Positions 25,885 through 35,601 of a stretch of 64,000 nt of DNA are shown here, one piece after another. The notes beneath the pieces are model-generated. The model searched no databases and was not told the origin of the DNA. It worked only from the letters and a program-made list of their open reading frames with translations. Each line of letters begins with the position of its first letter. The stretch's first letter is position 1. The position numbers and the translations under genes are program-made. The DNA lies in the NCBI RefSeq assembly GCF_000383855.1, contig NZ_KB912877.1, forward strand, positions 502,465 to 566,464. Reading direction: 5' to 3'. The stretch is from Methylobacter marinus A45 (GTDB taxonomy: Bacteria > Pseudomonadota > Gammaproteobacteria > Methylococcales > Methylomonadaceae).

Positions 25885-26928
25885 ATGCCCAAACCCTACA
25901 CATCATCCCTTAACCTGACAACCGGCAAGGTCGACCTGAGCCACGGCGGCGGCGGGCGAGCGATGGCCCAACTGGTCGACGAGCTGTTCATCAGGCATTT
26001 CGATAATGACCTGCTGCGGCAGCGCAACGATCAGGCGCTGTTTGCCGTACCGGCGGGACGGCTGGTGATCAGCACCGACGGCCATGTGATCTCGCCGCTG
26101 TTTTTTCCGGGCGGCGATATCGGCTCGCTGGCGGTGCACGGCACCGTCAATGACGTGTCGATGTCCGGCGCGCGGCCATTGTATCTGGCGGCCGGGTTCA
26201 TCCTGGAAGAAGGATTGCCGCTGGCCGATCTGGAAAGAATCGTCGCCAGCATGGCCGCCGCTGCCCGCCAGGCCAACACGCCTGTCATCACCGGCGATAC
26301 CAAAGTGGTGGAGCGCGGCAAGGGCGACGGCGTTTTCATCACCACGACCGGCGTCGGCATCGTGCCGAAGGGCGTCAATCTTTCAGGCGACCGCGCGCGG
26401 CCGGGCTGCGCAATTTTGGTCAGCGGTTCAATCGGCGATCACGGCGTCGCCATCATGGCCGGGCGGGAAAACCTGCAATTCGGTACCAGCATCGTCTCCG
26501 ACTCCGCCGCGCTGAACGGTCTGGTCGCCGAGATGGTGGCGATCGCGCCGGACGCCATTCATTGCCTGCGCGACCCGACCCGAGGCGGCCTGGCGACGGC
26601 CCTGAACGAACTGGCCCGGCAATCCGGGGTCGGCATGGTCGTCGACGAGACGCGGATTCCCATAAAAGCTGAAGTCAAAGCCGCCTGCGAAATTCTCGGC
26701 CTGGACCCGCTGTATGTCGCCAACGAGGGCAAACTGGTCTGCATCTGCGCTCCCGATGCCGCCCAACGCCTGCTGGCGGTGATGCAGCGGCACCCGCTGG
26801 GCCGTGACGCCGCAATCATCGGCGAAGTCGTCGACGATCCGCACGGCTTCGTGCAAATGCTCACCGCTTTCGGCGGCAGGCGCATCGTCGACTGGCCGGT
26901 CGGCGAGCAGTTGCCGCGCATCTGCTGA
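25885..26928 (+). CDS. hypE: Hydrogenase maturation protein HypE (carbamoyl dehydratase)
   Basis: A 347-residue AIR-synthetase-like ATPase that dehydrates the carbamoyl group on its own C-terminal cysteine to a thiocyanate, the source of the active-site cyanide. LSHGGGGRAM near the N-terminus, DTKVVERGKGDG and RDPTRGGLATALNE are conserved, and the chain ends in the required ...PRIC with terminal C347. The stop and the hypF start overlap by one base. Confidence 0.96.
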   Translation: MPKPYTSSLNLTTGKVDLSHGGGGRAMAQLVDELFIRHFDNDLLRQRNDQALFAVPAGRLVISTDGHVISPLFFPGGDIGSLAVHGTVNDVSMSGARPLYLAAGFILEEGLPLADLERIVASMAAAARQANTPVITGDTKVVERGKGDGVFITTTGVGIVPKGVNLSGDRARPGCAILVSGSIGDHGVAIMAGRENLQFGTSIVSDSAALNGLVAEMVAIAPDAIHCLRDPTRGGLATALNELARQSGVGMVVDETRIPIKAEVKAACEILGLDPLYVANEGKLVCICAPDAAQRLLAVMQRHPLGRDAAIIGEVVDDPHGFVQMLTAFGGRRIVDWPVGEQLPRIC

Positions 26929-29246
26929 TGGCCGGCAAGGCGATTCGGGCGCGCGGCGTAGTCCAGGGCGTCGGCTTCCGGCCGGCGATCTGGCATCTGG
27001 CCCGGCTGCACCGGCTGACCGGCTCGGTGTGGAACGACGCCGAGGGGGTTATGATCCACGCCTTCGGCAGCGACGAAGACATCGACGCCTTCATCCGGCA
27101 AATACCGCTGCAACTGCCGCCGCTGGCCCAGCTCGACAGCCTGGAGGCGCAGGATTTAAACGCACCGCCGGATCACGAATTCCGCATCGTTGCCAGCCGC
27201 GAAAATCACGGCGCCCAAACCCCGATCGCCGCCGATGCCGCCACCTGCCCCGACTGCCTGGCCGAAATCGCCGATCCCGCCAATCGCCGCTACCGCTATC
27301 CGTTCAGTAATTGCACGCACTGCGGCCCGCGGCTGTCCATCGTCCGGGGCGTGCCTTATGACCGCTGCCGCACCAGCATGGCGGAGTTTGCGATGTGCCC
27401 GCGATGCCGGAAGGAATATGACGACCCAAACGACCGCCGCTTCCACGCCCAGGCCAATTGCTGTCCCGACTGCGGTCCCAGGCTGTGGCTGGAGAATGAC
27501 AACAGGGAAACCTGGCATTGCGATGATCCGGTCACACAAGCGGCCGAACTGATCCGGCAGGGGTTTATTGTCGCCATCAAGGGCCTGGGCGGCTTTCATC
27601 TGGCCTGCAATGCCGCCGATCCGGACGCCGTTGCGCGGCTGCGGCAACGCAAGCGGCGCTATGCCAAACCGTTCGCCCTGATGGCCCGCGATGCGGACAT
27701 GATCGCCCGCCACGCCCGGTTGGGCGAACAGGAAAGCCGGGCTCTGCATGACAAAGCCGCGCCTATCGTGCTGCTGGCCGCGCACGGCATGACGCTGGCG
27801 CCCGGCATCGCACCGGATGACGACAAGCTGGGCTTCATGCTGCCCTACACGCCTTTGCACAGTCTGCTGATGCAGGCGCTGGACGCGCCTATCGTGCTGA
27901 CCTCCGGCAACATCAGCGATGAGCCGCAATGCACGGACAACGAGGAGGCACGGGAAAAGCTGGCCGGCATCGCCGATTATTGGCTGCTGCACGACCGGGC
28001 CATCGTCAACCGGCTGGACGATTCGGTGGCGAGGCTGATGGACGGCAGCATCCGGCTGCTGCGGCGGGCGCGCGGTTACAGTCCGGAGACGCTGCCCCTG
28101 CCGGCGGGCTTCGAAGCGGCCGATAACATTCTGGCCATGGGCGCGGAATTGAAAAACAGTTTCTGTCTGCTGAACAACGGCCGGGCTATCGTTTCCCAGC
28201 ATATCGGCGACCTGGAAAACGCCGCCGTGCAGCACGATTACCGCAATGCCATTACGCTGTACCGGCGGTTATTCGGCTTCACGCCCAGACGCATCGCCGT
28301 CGATCTGCATCCAGGCTATCTGTCTACAGAGTACGGGCATGCCTTGGCGGCAACAGAACCAGCGGAGCTAGTCGCGGTACAGCATCACCACGCCCACCTG
28401 GCCGCCTGTCTGGCCGAGCATGGCATACCCCTGGATACGCGCCCGGTGTTGGGCGCGATCTTCGACGGTTCAGGACTGGGCGATGACGGCGCGCTATGGG
28501 GCGGCGAATTCTTGCTGGCCGATTACCGTAGCTGCGCCCGGCTCGGCCATTTCCAGCCCATTGCCCTGCCCGGCGGCGCCCAGGCCATGCGCGAGCCCTG
28601 GCGCAACGCTTACGCGCAACTGCTGCATTATTTTGACTGGCCGGCGCTGCAGCAGGAATTCGACGGGCTGAACATCATCACATTGCTGACCGGCAAGCCG
28701 CTGGATACGCTGGCGACGATGATTGCCAGACAGCTCAACTCGCCGCCCAGCAGTTCCTGCGGCCGCTGGTTCGACGCCTTTGCCGCCGCGCTGGACCTGC
28801 ATGCCGAACAGGTCCATTACGAAGGCCAGGCCGCGATTGCGCTGGAAACGCTGGCAACGCCGCTGTTCGCCGATGAACGGCCCTACCCGCAAGCCTGGAC
28901 AGTCGATAACGACGGCGGCCTGCAGGTATTAAGCTGGCACGGCTTATGGCGCGCCGTGCTGGCCGATCTCCAATGCAGCACCGATAAAGCCCGCATCGCC
29001 GCCCGCATCCATCACAGCCTGATTGCCGCGACCGTCGACCTGCTGAACCGGCGCTGCCGTCAGACCGGCGCCGACTGTATCGTGCTCAGCGGCGGCGTAT
29101 TCCAGAATCGGCTGCTGCTGGAAGCCGTATCCCGGCAATTGCGGCTGGCCGGCAAGACCGTCCTGTCGCCGCAGCGCTATCCGATGAACGACGGCGGTCT
29201 GGCATTGGGACAGGCGGTGGTTGCCGCTGCGCGAAGTATTAAATGA
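26928..29246 (+). CDS. hypF: Carbamoyltransferase HypF
   Basis: The 772-residue product has the full domain order: acylphosphatase (1-90, RGVVQGVGFRPAIW), two C4 zinc fingers (CPDC...CTHCGPR and CPRC...CPDCGPR, about 105-185), a YrdC-like adenylation domain (about 195-385), and a Kae1-like carbamoyltransferase domain with VQHHHAHLAACLAEHG and SGGVFQNRLL. It makes carbamoyl-AMP and loads HypE. It is the last gene of the run, and a fragment repeat follows. Confidence 0.96.
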   Translation: MAGKAIRARGVVQGVGFRPAIWHLARLHRLTGSVWNDAEGVMIHAFGSDEDIDAFIRQIPLQLPPLAQLDSLEAQDLNAPPDHEFRIVASRENHGAQTPIAADAATCPDCLAEIADPANRRYRYPFSNCTHCGPRLSIVRGVPYDRCRTSMAEFAMCPRCRKEYDDPNDRRFHAQANCCPDCGPRLWLENDNRETWHCDDPVTQAAELIRQGFIVAIKGLGGFHLACNAADPDAVARLRQRKRRYAKPFALMARDADMIARHARLGEQESRALHDKAAPIVLLAAHGMTLAPGIAPDDDKLGFMLPYTPLHSLLMQALDAPIVLTSGNISDEPQCTDNEEAREKLAGIADYWLLHDRAIVNRLDDSVARLMDGSIRLLRRARGYSPETLPLPAGFEAADNILAMGAELKNSFCLLNNGRAIVSQHIGDLENAAVQHDYRNAITLYRRLFGFTPRRIAVDLHPGYLSTEYGHALAATEPAELVAVQHHHAHLAACLAEHGIPLDTRPVLGAIFDGSGLGDDGALWGGEFLLADYRSCARLGHFQPIALPGGAQAMREPWRNAYAQLLHYFDWPALQQEFDGLNIITLLTGKPLDTLATMIARQLNSPPSSSCGRWFDAFAAALDLHAEQVHYEGQAAIALETLATPLFADERPYPQAWTVDNDGGLQVLSWHGLWRAVLADLQCSTDKARIAARIHHSLIAATVDLLNRRCRQTGADCIVLSGGVFQNRLLLEAVSRQLRLAGKTVLSPQRYPMNDGGLALGQAVVAAARSIK

Positions 29247-29370
29247 ATGTGAGGAACTGATGTTAAGCATGGACTGTTTTTTATCCTGCCTGCCGCGCTG
29301 GCGATAGGTTGTGAAACCGATCTTCATTCAACTCGCAGCACCTTGCCGCCTGAATTAGTGATGCGCGTGT

Positions 29371-29465
29371 GTAGGTGCGAATTCATTCGCACTTAGCCAT
29401 CTTTAAAAGATAGCAGCGTTTCGGGTCGAATACCCTAAAGGGCACAAGTGAATTCGACCCTACAG
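29371..29465. repeat. GTAGGTGCGAATTC-type inverted repeat
   Basis: GTAGGTGCGAATTCATTCGCAC at the left, split here as GTAGGTGCGAATTC plus ATTCGCAC, is matched by GTGAATTCGACCCTAC at the right. The internal ACCCTAAAGGGCACAAGTGAATTCG module is shared with the interior of the MITEs and with 42571-42656. It may be a decayed MITE without the TAGTACTCAG ends. Confidence 0.65.
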
Positions 29466-29568
29466 TTGAATTCAAGCAACCGTCGCGCTGGCGGTACTTT
29501 TTAAACCCGTCGCAATTCAACTGATGCATAACATCAGTGAAAAATTACGGTTTGATCCGGTTCAGTAA

Positions 29569-30435
29569 TCAGCCTGCATTCGAAGCAGACGATCTCCGGG
29601 CGTAAAACTCGCGGCATTCGCGCTCCCGGCCGCGCACGACGCGCTTGCCCTGCAGCGGTCCTTTGGTTTCGGTGACGACCGTGTATTGCCCTTCATGATG
29701 CTGGTCGTCGTAGAAGTAAATAACCACCCAGTCCTTGATCCGGTTGAGTTGGTGGGCGCGCGAGGTGTTCGAGTACAAGGCCGTGAAATGCCAGCCATTG
29801 CGGGTTTTGTGCATGATCGGCAGCCAGGCTTCGCCGGACGGGTTGAAGCGTTTGGGCGCGATTTTGGGCAGTTCTTCCTCGTCGGCTTTGATCAGGTAAA
29901 GATAGTCAATTTCCAGCAGTAATTCGATCGGCACCTCGACGGTCGGCGCCTGCGTTTTTTTACGCGGACGGCGATAACCCAGAATGCGATCCAGCCAGGC
30001 CTGGATCATCTCGGTTTTGTTCCGGCTAAAGCCCGGCACGGCCGCGAGCCGCCCGTCATGCGCGGCCATTTCCAGCTCTTCCAGCGTGTCGATATGCAGC
30101 GTTTCCAGCAAGCGATGCGCCAGGGTCGGGCCGATGCCCGGAATCTGCTCGAACAGTTCGATGGGATCATGGCCGGTTTTCAGGCTGTCCAGCCGGCTCA
30201 TGCGCCCTGTGGTGGCGTATTCGCATATCGAGCGGGCGATGCCGGAGCCGATGCCGGGCAGTTCGGTCAGGCCGTCGATGCCCTCCTTTTCGACGATCTC
30301 GGACACCGGCCGGTCGAGTTCGTCAACCGTAACTGCGGCCCGTAGATAGGCGGTCGAACGGAACGGATTGGCGCCCTGATCCTCAAGCAATCGGGCAATT
30401 TCCCGCAATCTGTCGGAAACTTCTTTGTTGATCAT
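29569..30435 (-). CDS. Helix-hairpin-helix (PolX N-terminal-like) DNA-binding protein
   Basis: The 288-residue product has two tandem HhH regions like the N-terminal 8-kDa domain of PolX/Pol beta: DQGANPFRSTAYLRAA, ELPGIGSGIARSICEY (about 60-75) and QIPGIGPTLAHRLLE (about 98-112). A C-terminal domain of unknown function has aromatic-rich strands (WHFTALYSNTSRAHQLNRIKDWVVIYFYDD). There is no nucleotidyltransferase Asp motif, so it is a binding protein rather than a polymerase. ATG 30435 is preceded by GAGGACC; the open frame extends 13 codons further up. Confidence 0.85.
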   Translation of the reverse strand: MINKEVSDRLREIARLLEDQGANPFRSTAYLRAAVTVDELDRPVSEIVEKEGIDGLTELPGIGSGIARSICEYATTGRMSRLDSLKTGHDPIELFEQIPGIGPTLAHRLLETLHIDTLEELEMAAHDGRLAAVPGFSRNKTEMIQAWLDRILGYRRPRKKTQAPTVEVPIELLLEIDYLYLIKADEEELPKIAPKRFNPSGEAWLPIMHKTRNGWHFTALYSNTSRAHQLNRIKDWVVIYFYDDQHHEGQYTVVTETKGPLQGKRVVRGRERECREFYARRSSASNAG

Positions 30436-30648
30436 AAAGCGGTCCTCGCGCCCATTATGGCCTGTGACCCGCAATCGGCTCGCTAAGTTCTGGTCGTTTC
30501 GGGACTGGATAAATTTTTTAGCGCTCTGTTAAACGAGCCGAGGGCTTACGATGTCAGATGGGGGCGTTCGCAAGCAAATTTTTCCCCTGGCGTCCGCAAA
30601 TAATAAAATACAATGACTCTCCCATCATTTCACAGCGAGGAACAGATA

Positions 30649-31338
30649 ATGGCCAACAGGCAATCCCCCACGATAGCGAATCCCTCCGTTATCGTTCCGG
30701 TCAATCCGGCCATCGAGAACTACCTGCTCAGCCTCACCGGCCCTACCGATCACCCGGTATTGGCCGAGATGGAAGAGTATGCAAGGCAGCATAATTTCCC
30801 CATCGTCGATCGTCTGGTGGGTATTTTTCTGGAAACGCTGGCGAAAAGCATCGGTGCCCGGCGCGTATTCGAGTTCGGCAGCGGTTACGGTTATTCGGCT
30901 TACTGGTTCGCGCGCGCGGTCGGTCCTGAAGGCACCGTGATCTGCAGCGACGGCGATGCCATCAATCTGCGGAAAGCGGGGGACTATCTCAGCGCCGCCG
31001 GGTTATGGGACAGGGTCGATTTTCATACCGGATCGGCACAGGACATCTTCGCTCAAACCGAAGGACTGTTTGACATCTGCTACAACGATGTCGATAAAGG
31101 CGATTATCCGGAGGTCTGGAGAATGGCCCGAGACCGCGTCCGCCCCGGCGGCTTGTATATTGCCGATAATGTGCTCTGGCACGGCCGCGTGGCGGCGGAA
31201 AATTTTGTCGATATTGTGCCGGGCTGGACCGAGGCGATACTGGAGCACAATCTGTTGATCTTTAACGATCCCGATTTTGACAGTTTTATCAACCCGACGC
31301 GGGACGGCGTGATTGTCGCGCGTAAAAAAACAGCCTGA
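30649..31338 (+). CDS. O-methyltransferase family 3 (SAM-dependent)
   Basis: The 229-residue class I methyltransferase is of the caffeoyl-CoA/catechol type. The SAM-binding FEFGSGYGYSAYWFARAVG lies at about residues 76-94. VICSDGD is the acidic ribose-binding loop, DICYNDVDKGDYPE holds the metal-binding Asp (usually DADK), and LYIADNVLWHGRVA follows. It probably methylates a small hydroxylated compound; the substrate is unknown. ATG 30649 is preceded by GCGAGGAACAG. Confidence 0.88.
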   Translation: MANRQSPTIANPSVIVPVNPAIENYLLSLTGPTDHPVLAEMEEYARQHNFPIVDRLVGIFLETLAKSIGARRVFEFGSGYGYSAYWFARAVGPEGTVICSDGDAINLRKAGDYLSAAGLWDRVDFHTGSAQDIFAQTEGLFDICYNDVDKGDYPEVWRMARDRVRPGGLYIADNVLWHGRVAAENFVDIVPGWTEAILEHNLLIFNDPDFDSFINPTRDGVIVARKKTA

Positions 31339-31363
31339 CAGCAATACAAGTGCCGCCGGCTGT

Positions 31364-31594
31364 TCATTCATGGTTTTGCATGGCTTTGGACAGCTGCCGC
31401 ATTTGCCCGGCATCCAGCCACTTCTTGCACCAGACGTTCAGCGCCCGCGCATCGCCCTGCATCAGCTTAAACTCTTGCCGGGCCAGTCCGGGCTGTTCCG
31501 TGGGCCACCAGGAATGCGCCTCCAGCTGTCTTTGCAGATAATCGCGCGCGGCTTCATAACTGGACTCGGTTATTCTGGAATTGCGTGTCGCCAT
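31364..31594 (-). CDS. Small hypothetical protein (76 aa)
   Basis: Basic N-terminus and Trp/Gln-rich helical sequence (AARDYLQRQLEAHSWWPTEQ; ARALNVWCKKWLDAGQM). No family is recognised. ATG 31594 has GGGTGA upstream; GTG at 31603 in the same frame is possible. It is convergent with the methyltransferase gene, with the stop codons about 25 bp apart. Codon use looks genuine, but the call rests mostly on that and the ribosome site. Confidence 0.55.
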   Translation of the reverse strand: MATRNSRITESSYEAARDYLQRQLEAHSWWPTEQPGLARQEFKLMQGDARALNVWCKKWLDAGQMRQLSKAMQNHE

Positions 31595-31769
31595 CTTGAT
31601 CACCCGTTTATGCTGATTATGGACTGGACAGATTTTATGATTATTGGAAACTCAAAAAACCATCAAGTTCCTGATTAATAACAGTTGATTTAAACCACTA
31701 ACACTGCTTTATCCCACCTCTTTGAAACATCATGCCGACTAATTTATTAACTACCGCGATTTTATTCTG

Positions 31770-32693
31770 ATGCGCATCACATTAGCCTACCTCAGTATCA
31801 TTTTAATTTGGGCCACTACGCCGTTGGCGATCAAATGGAGCGGCGAAGGGCCGGGATTTTTATTCGGCGTGGCCGGCCGCATGAGCATCGGAATTGTCTG
31901 TGTATTAACGCTGCTGTTAATGCTGCGGCAACGTCTGGCCTGGCACGGCAAGGCGCTGCTGACTTATCTGGCCGTGGCCCTGCAAATGTACGGCGCCATG
32001 CTGTCGGTTTACTGGGCGGCGCAGTTCATTCCTTCCGGCTGGATCTCGGTGATATTCGGTTTGTCGCCGCTGATCACGGCGCTGCTGTCGGCGCTCTGGC
32101 TGAAAGAACGCAGCCTGTCGCCGGGCAAATTGTTGTCTTACGGTCTAGGCGTCGGCGGTCTGGCCGTCATGTTCGGTTCGGCCTTGCAATTCGGCCCTGA
32201 GGCGGTGCTGGGTATCGCCGGCGTACTGGTGGCCGCCGGCCTGCAATCGGCCAGTGCCGTTTGGGTGCAGCGCATCCGCGCGCAACTGCCGGCTTTGTCA
32301 CAGGTCGCCGGCGGTTTGCTGCTGGCGGTGCCGGCCTATTGGCTGACCTGGTGGCTGGCCGATGGGCAATGGCCGGTTTCCTTGCCGCTTGCCAGTTTGG
32401 CCTCGATTATTTATTTAGGCGTTATCGCGACCACTATCGGCTTCGTGCTTTATTACTATGTGCTGGCCCATCTGGCCGCGACGCGCGTGGCCTTGATTAC
32501 CCTGCTCTCGCCGGTACTGGCACTGATGCTTGGCCATACGGTCAATCATGAACCGCTGACCATGAAAATCGTTTCCGGTACGGCGCTGATACTGGCGGCG
32601 CTGGTTTTGCATGAGTTTTTCGACAGGATGACGAATTATTTCGTCCGGAAAACCACTGCCAGGACAAGGCGGCGCTTGCGGCCCTTGGATTGA
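31770..32693 (+). CDS. EamA/DMT-family transporter
   Basis: The 307-residue protein has ten hydrophobic segments in two repeats of five, the RhaT/EamA layout: repeat 1 from IILIWATTPLAIKW, repeat 2 from AGVLVAAGLQSASAVWVQRI. The helix-4 motif (IPSGWISVIFGLSPLITALL) and the GTALILAALVLHEF end are typical. It exports or imports an unknown small metabolite. The C-terminal tail after the last helix is Arg-rich (ARTRRRLRPLD). ATG 31770 has no clear ribosome site. Confidence 0.88.
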   Translation: MRITLAYLSIILIWATTPLAIKWSGEGPGFLFGVAGRMSIGIVCVLTLLLMLRQRLAWHGKALLTYLAVALQMYGAMLSVYWAAQFIPSGWISVIFGLSPLITALLSALWLKERSLSPGKLLSYGLGVGGLAVMFGSALQFGPEAVLGIAGVLVAAGLQSASAVWVQRIRAQLPALSQVAGGLLLAVPAYWLTWWLADGQWPVSLPLASLASIIYLGVIATTIGFVLYYYVLAHLAATRVALITLLSPVLALMLGHTVNHEPLTMKIVSGTALILAALVLHEFFDRMTNYFVRKTTARTRRRLRPLD

Positions 32694-32794
32694 CGCGCAT
32701 TGCGAACCTCTTCCGGGCGAAACTATTTTGCCGCCGGCCTGTCTTCTTTTTAATTCATGTTTGGTTTGTGAACTTTGGAACGGGAATGAAATAA

Positions 32795-32912
32795 GACCCG
32801 CAATTGAGGCAGGATTTCTGTTCATTTTCAAGGCGCGCAAACAGGCGCATAGCAAGCTATGTAACTGTTTGCGCAACGCCGAAGAGGGACAGAAAGACAA
32901 GTCAGTTGCGGG
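32795..32912. repeat. Nested palindromic element upstream of fae
   Basis: An inner imperfect hairpin at 32835-32874 reads GCGCAAACAG-gcg-CATAGC-aa-GCTATG-taa-CTGTTTGCGC (10 and 6 bp of stem with a symmetric internal loop). An outer pair, CCCGCAA (32795-32801) and TTGCGGG (32906-32912), encloses it. It lies just 38 bp before the fae start, so a transcript beginning upstream of it would carry the structure in its leader. Confidence 0.75.
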
Positions 32913-32950
32913 AGTTATAAAATTCACGTTCCTTAACAGGAGAGGCTGAA

Positions 32951-33469
32951 ATGAAAATGTCAAAAATCGACAAAGTACTGGTAGGTGAAGCTCTTGTAGG
33001 TGAAGGCAATGAATTGGCGCATGTCGACCTGATCATGGGGCCGCGCGGCAGCGCCGCCGAAACGGCGTTCTGCATTACACTGACTAATCAGAAGCGCGGG
33101 GATAACGCTTTATTGGCGCTGGTGGCGCCCAATCTGATGGCCAAGCCCAATACGGTCATGTTCAATAAAGTCGAAATCAAAAACGAGAAACAGGCCACGC
33201 AAATGTTCGGTCCGGCCGAGCGCGGCGTCGCCAAGGCGGTTGCCGACAGCGTTAAAACGGGCGTCATACCGCTGGAGGAAGCCAACGATATTTTTATCTG
33301 TGTCGGCGTTTTTATCCACTGGGAAGCCGAGGACAATAATAAAATCCAGGACTGGAATTACGAGGCCACGATGCTGGCGATCAAGCGCGCCGTTGAGGGC
33401 ACGCCGACAGCCGAGGAAGTGATCCGTCAGGAAGATGTCGCCCATCATCCGCTGGCAGCGCACGATTAA
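32951..33469 (+). CDS. fae: Formaldehyde-activating enzyme
   Basis: Condenses formaldehyde with tetrahydromethanopterin in the cytoplasm, the entry into the H4MPT-linked C1 oxidation route of methylotrophs. The length of 172 residues is normal. [19 protein letters not shown] carries the catalytic His (H24 here). [44 protein letters not shown] and [17 protein letters not shown] are conserved through the family. The start has a strong AGGAGAGG ribosome site, which suits an abundant enzyme. No other H4MPT gene is in the window. Confidence 0.97.
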   Translation: MKMSKIDKVLVGEALVGEGNELAHVDLIMGPRGSAAETAFCITLTNQKRGDNALLALVAPNLMAKPNTVMFNKVEIKNEKQATQMFGPAERGVAKAVADSVKTGVIPLEEANDIFICVGVFIHWEAEDNNKIQDWNYEATMLAIKRAVEGTPTAEEVIRQEDVAHHPLAAHD

Positions 33470-33695
33470 TCACTGCCATCAAGCATTTGATGACTGCTGT
33501 CTCATCTCATCAATTCAAGGCATAAAACCGCGAACGACTGCCTGGACGGGAACTGATTCAGTCATTGCCCGGCATAAACACTTTCCTTGGGGCTTATGCA
33601 TACGGTAGGGAAAGTCGCCCGCAGGTCATGGCGCCTGTATCCAGACAGTTCTGTTCGTTCGAGGCAAATATCCCCAGGCTAGCGCATGACAGCCG

Positions 33696-34859
33696 TTATA
33701 AGGCGGGTTTATTGACGATATTCAGTTTATCGGATTCGATGCCGATCAAAAAATCGCCCTTCAGCAGTCCCACCAGTTCCCTGCCCGCCATGCTGAAGCG
33801 CCAGCCGTGCAGTAACGAGCACTCGTCGTCATCGTTGAATAGCAGTACTTCCAGGTCTTTGCGTGTGGCAAGAATGGCTGGATTCAGCGAGTTCTCTTCG
33901 GCCCTGACCCGAACCAGCGCCGTCAAAATATCCAGTATGGCTTCCTGCTGCTGCGTTTTCCGGGCGGGTCTGCCTTTTTCGTGCAACGGAACGGGCGGGC
34001 GTTGCCTGGCGTCGTTGATCAACTGGCACAGCACCTTTCCGTATCGGTTGACGGTGCGCTCGTTAATGCCGCGCACTTCGGCCAGGGCGCTGACGGTACC
34101 GGGCTGAAGCTTGGCCAGTTCAAGCAACATATCATCGCGCATCAGCCAGCTTCTGGGCCTGTCTTCAACCTGCGCGGTACGTTCGCGCCATTCACACAGT
34201 ACCTGGACAATCGACAGCTGCCGACCTGTCAATTTGTTTTTACCCTTGACCTTTAACCAGGCTTTTTCCGGTGACACCAGGTAGAGTTCGGGATTCTTCA
34301 ATAGCTCAAAATCGCTTTTCAGCCAGTCGAAACGGCCAAGCTCCTGAAGCTTCTGGCGCATGATCAGATAGACCTGACACAAATAAATCACGTCATCGGC
34401 CGCATAGCGCAACTGCTCCTCGCTTAACGGCCGTACGGTCCAGTCGGTGCGCGTATGCGCTTTGCTGAGGTTGATATTGAGAAAGCTGGACACCAGCATG
34501 GCATAACCGGGATTATCCTGAAAGCCCAGCAAAGGCGCGGCTATTTGGGTATCGAAAATCGGCTCGGGGATGCTGCCTCTTAATTGAAAGAAGATCTCCA
34601 GGTCCTGTCTGCAGGAATGGAAGACCTTGATAATGGCGGGATTGTACAATGCGTCGAAAAGTTCGCTTAAATCGGGCAGCGCGATGGGATCGACGCAGGC
34701 CACCCATTCGGGCGTGGCAATCTGCAACAGGCAGAACTTTGGAAAGTAGGTTTTTTCTCTCAAAAACTCGGTATCCAGCGCCAGCCAGGGTTCTGTCAAG
34801 ATTTGCCGGCACAACGCACTTAGCTTTTCCGGCGTATCAATATATTGAATAGTAGTCAT
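33696..34859 (-). CDS. rnd: Ribonuclease D
   Basis: A 3'-5' exoribonuclease for tRNA 3'-end trimming. The DEDD residues are visible: D29/E31 in LALDTEFLRE, the FHSCRQDLEIFF block (Asp), and the YAADDVIYLCQVY motif with the final Asp/Tyr. HRDC-type helical domains follow (LSIVQVLCEWRERTAQ; AEVRGINERTVNRYG). 387 residues, near the usual 370-390. ATG 34859 is chosen over a GTG at 34868. Confidence 0.95.
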   Translation of the reverse strand: MTTIQYIDTPEKLSALCRQILTEPWLALDTEFLREKTYFPKFCLLQIATPEWVACVDPIALPDLSELFDALYNPAIIKVFHSCRQDLEIFFQLRGSIPEPIFDTQIAAPLLGFQDNPGYAMLVSSFLNINLSKAHTRTDWTVRPLSEEQLRYAADDVIYLCQVYLIMRQKLQELGRFDWLKSDFELLKNPELYLVSPEKAWLKVKGKNKLTGRQLSIVQVLCEWRERTAQVEDRPRSWLMRDDMLLELAKLQPGTVSALAEVRGINERTVNRYGKVLCQLINDARQRPPVPLHEKGRPARKTQQQEAILDILTALVRVRAEENSLNPAILATRKDLEVLLFNDDDECSLLHGWRFSMAGRELVGLLKGDFLIGIESDKLNIVNKPAL

Positions 34860-34968
34860 AATTATCACAATAACAGTTTTTTTATTTTTAACCTACCTCG
34901 GTCATGAATTTGATCGAACTGCATCTGATAGGTTGATGGTAAAATCGTTTTATTTAGAGTGTGTCTAT

Positions 34969-35601
34969 ATGAAATACCGCATTATTCCCGTCACGGCCTT
35001 TCAGCAAAACTGCTCCCTGCTGATCTGCGAGCGAACCGGCAAGGCCGCTGTCGTTGACCCGGGAGGTGATGTCGACCTGATTCTGGACGCCATCGAGCAG
35101 GAACAGGTGATGCTGGAATCCATTCTGCTGACGCATGGCCATCTCGATCACATTGGCGGCACTTATGAACTGGCCTCTTCCTTTAGTATTCCCATTGTCG
35201 GCCCTCACCGCGACGACCAGTTCTGGATTGATGCCATTGCGGCCCAATGCCGGACCTTCGGCTTTCCTGCCTGCCATAAGTTCAAACCGACACGCTGGCT
35301 GGTGCACGGCGATAAGGTCACAGTCGGGGAAGAAACGCTAGAGGTATTGCATTGTCCGGGACATACGCCCGGCCATGTGGTTTTTTATCACCGTCAGTCG
35401 CAACTGGCGATTGTGGGTGATGTCTTGTTTAAAGGCTCAATCGGACGGACCGATTTTCCTAAAGGCGATTTTCATACATTGATCAGTTCCATAAAAAATA
35501 ATTTATGGCCTTTGGGCGAACAGGTCGCGTTCATTCCCGGCCACGGCCCGATGTCTACCTTTGGCGAGGAAATGCGCCGCAATCCTTATGTCGGTGTTTA
35601 G
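34969..35601 (+). CDS. MBL-fold hydrolase (glyoxalase II-like, YcbL type)
   Basis: A 210-residue metallo-beta-lactamase-fold enzyme with the binuclear metal motif LTHGHLDHIGG (about residues 55-65), CPGHTPGHVVFY, IVGDVLFKGSIGRTD and the final PGHGP. This set matches the small glyoxalase II group (YcbL/GloB2), which hydrolyses S-D-lactoylglutathione-like thioesters. In a methanotroph it could serve thioester detoxification, though the substrate is not settled. The stop overlaps the convergent next gene by 4 bp. Confidence 0.9.
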   Translation: MKYRIIPVTAFQQNCSLLICERTGKAAVVDPGGDVDLILDAIEQEQVMLESILLTHGHLDHIGGTYELASSFSIPIVGPHRDDQFWIDAIAAQCRTFGFPACHKFKPTRWLVHGDKVTVGEETLEVLHCPGHTPGHVVFYHRQSQLAIVGDVLFKGSIGRTDFPKGDFHTLISSIKNNLWPLGEQVAFIPGHGPMSTFGEEMRRNPYVGV

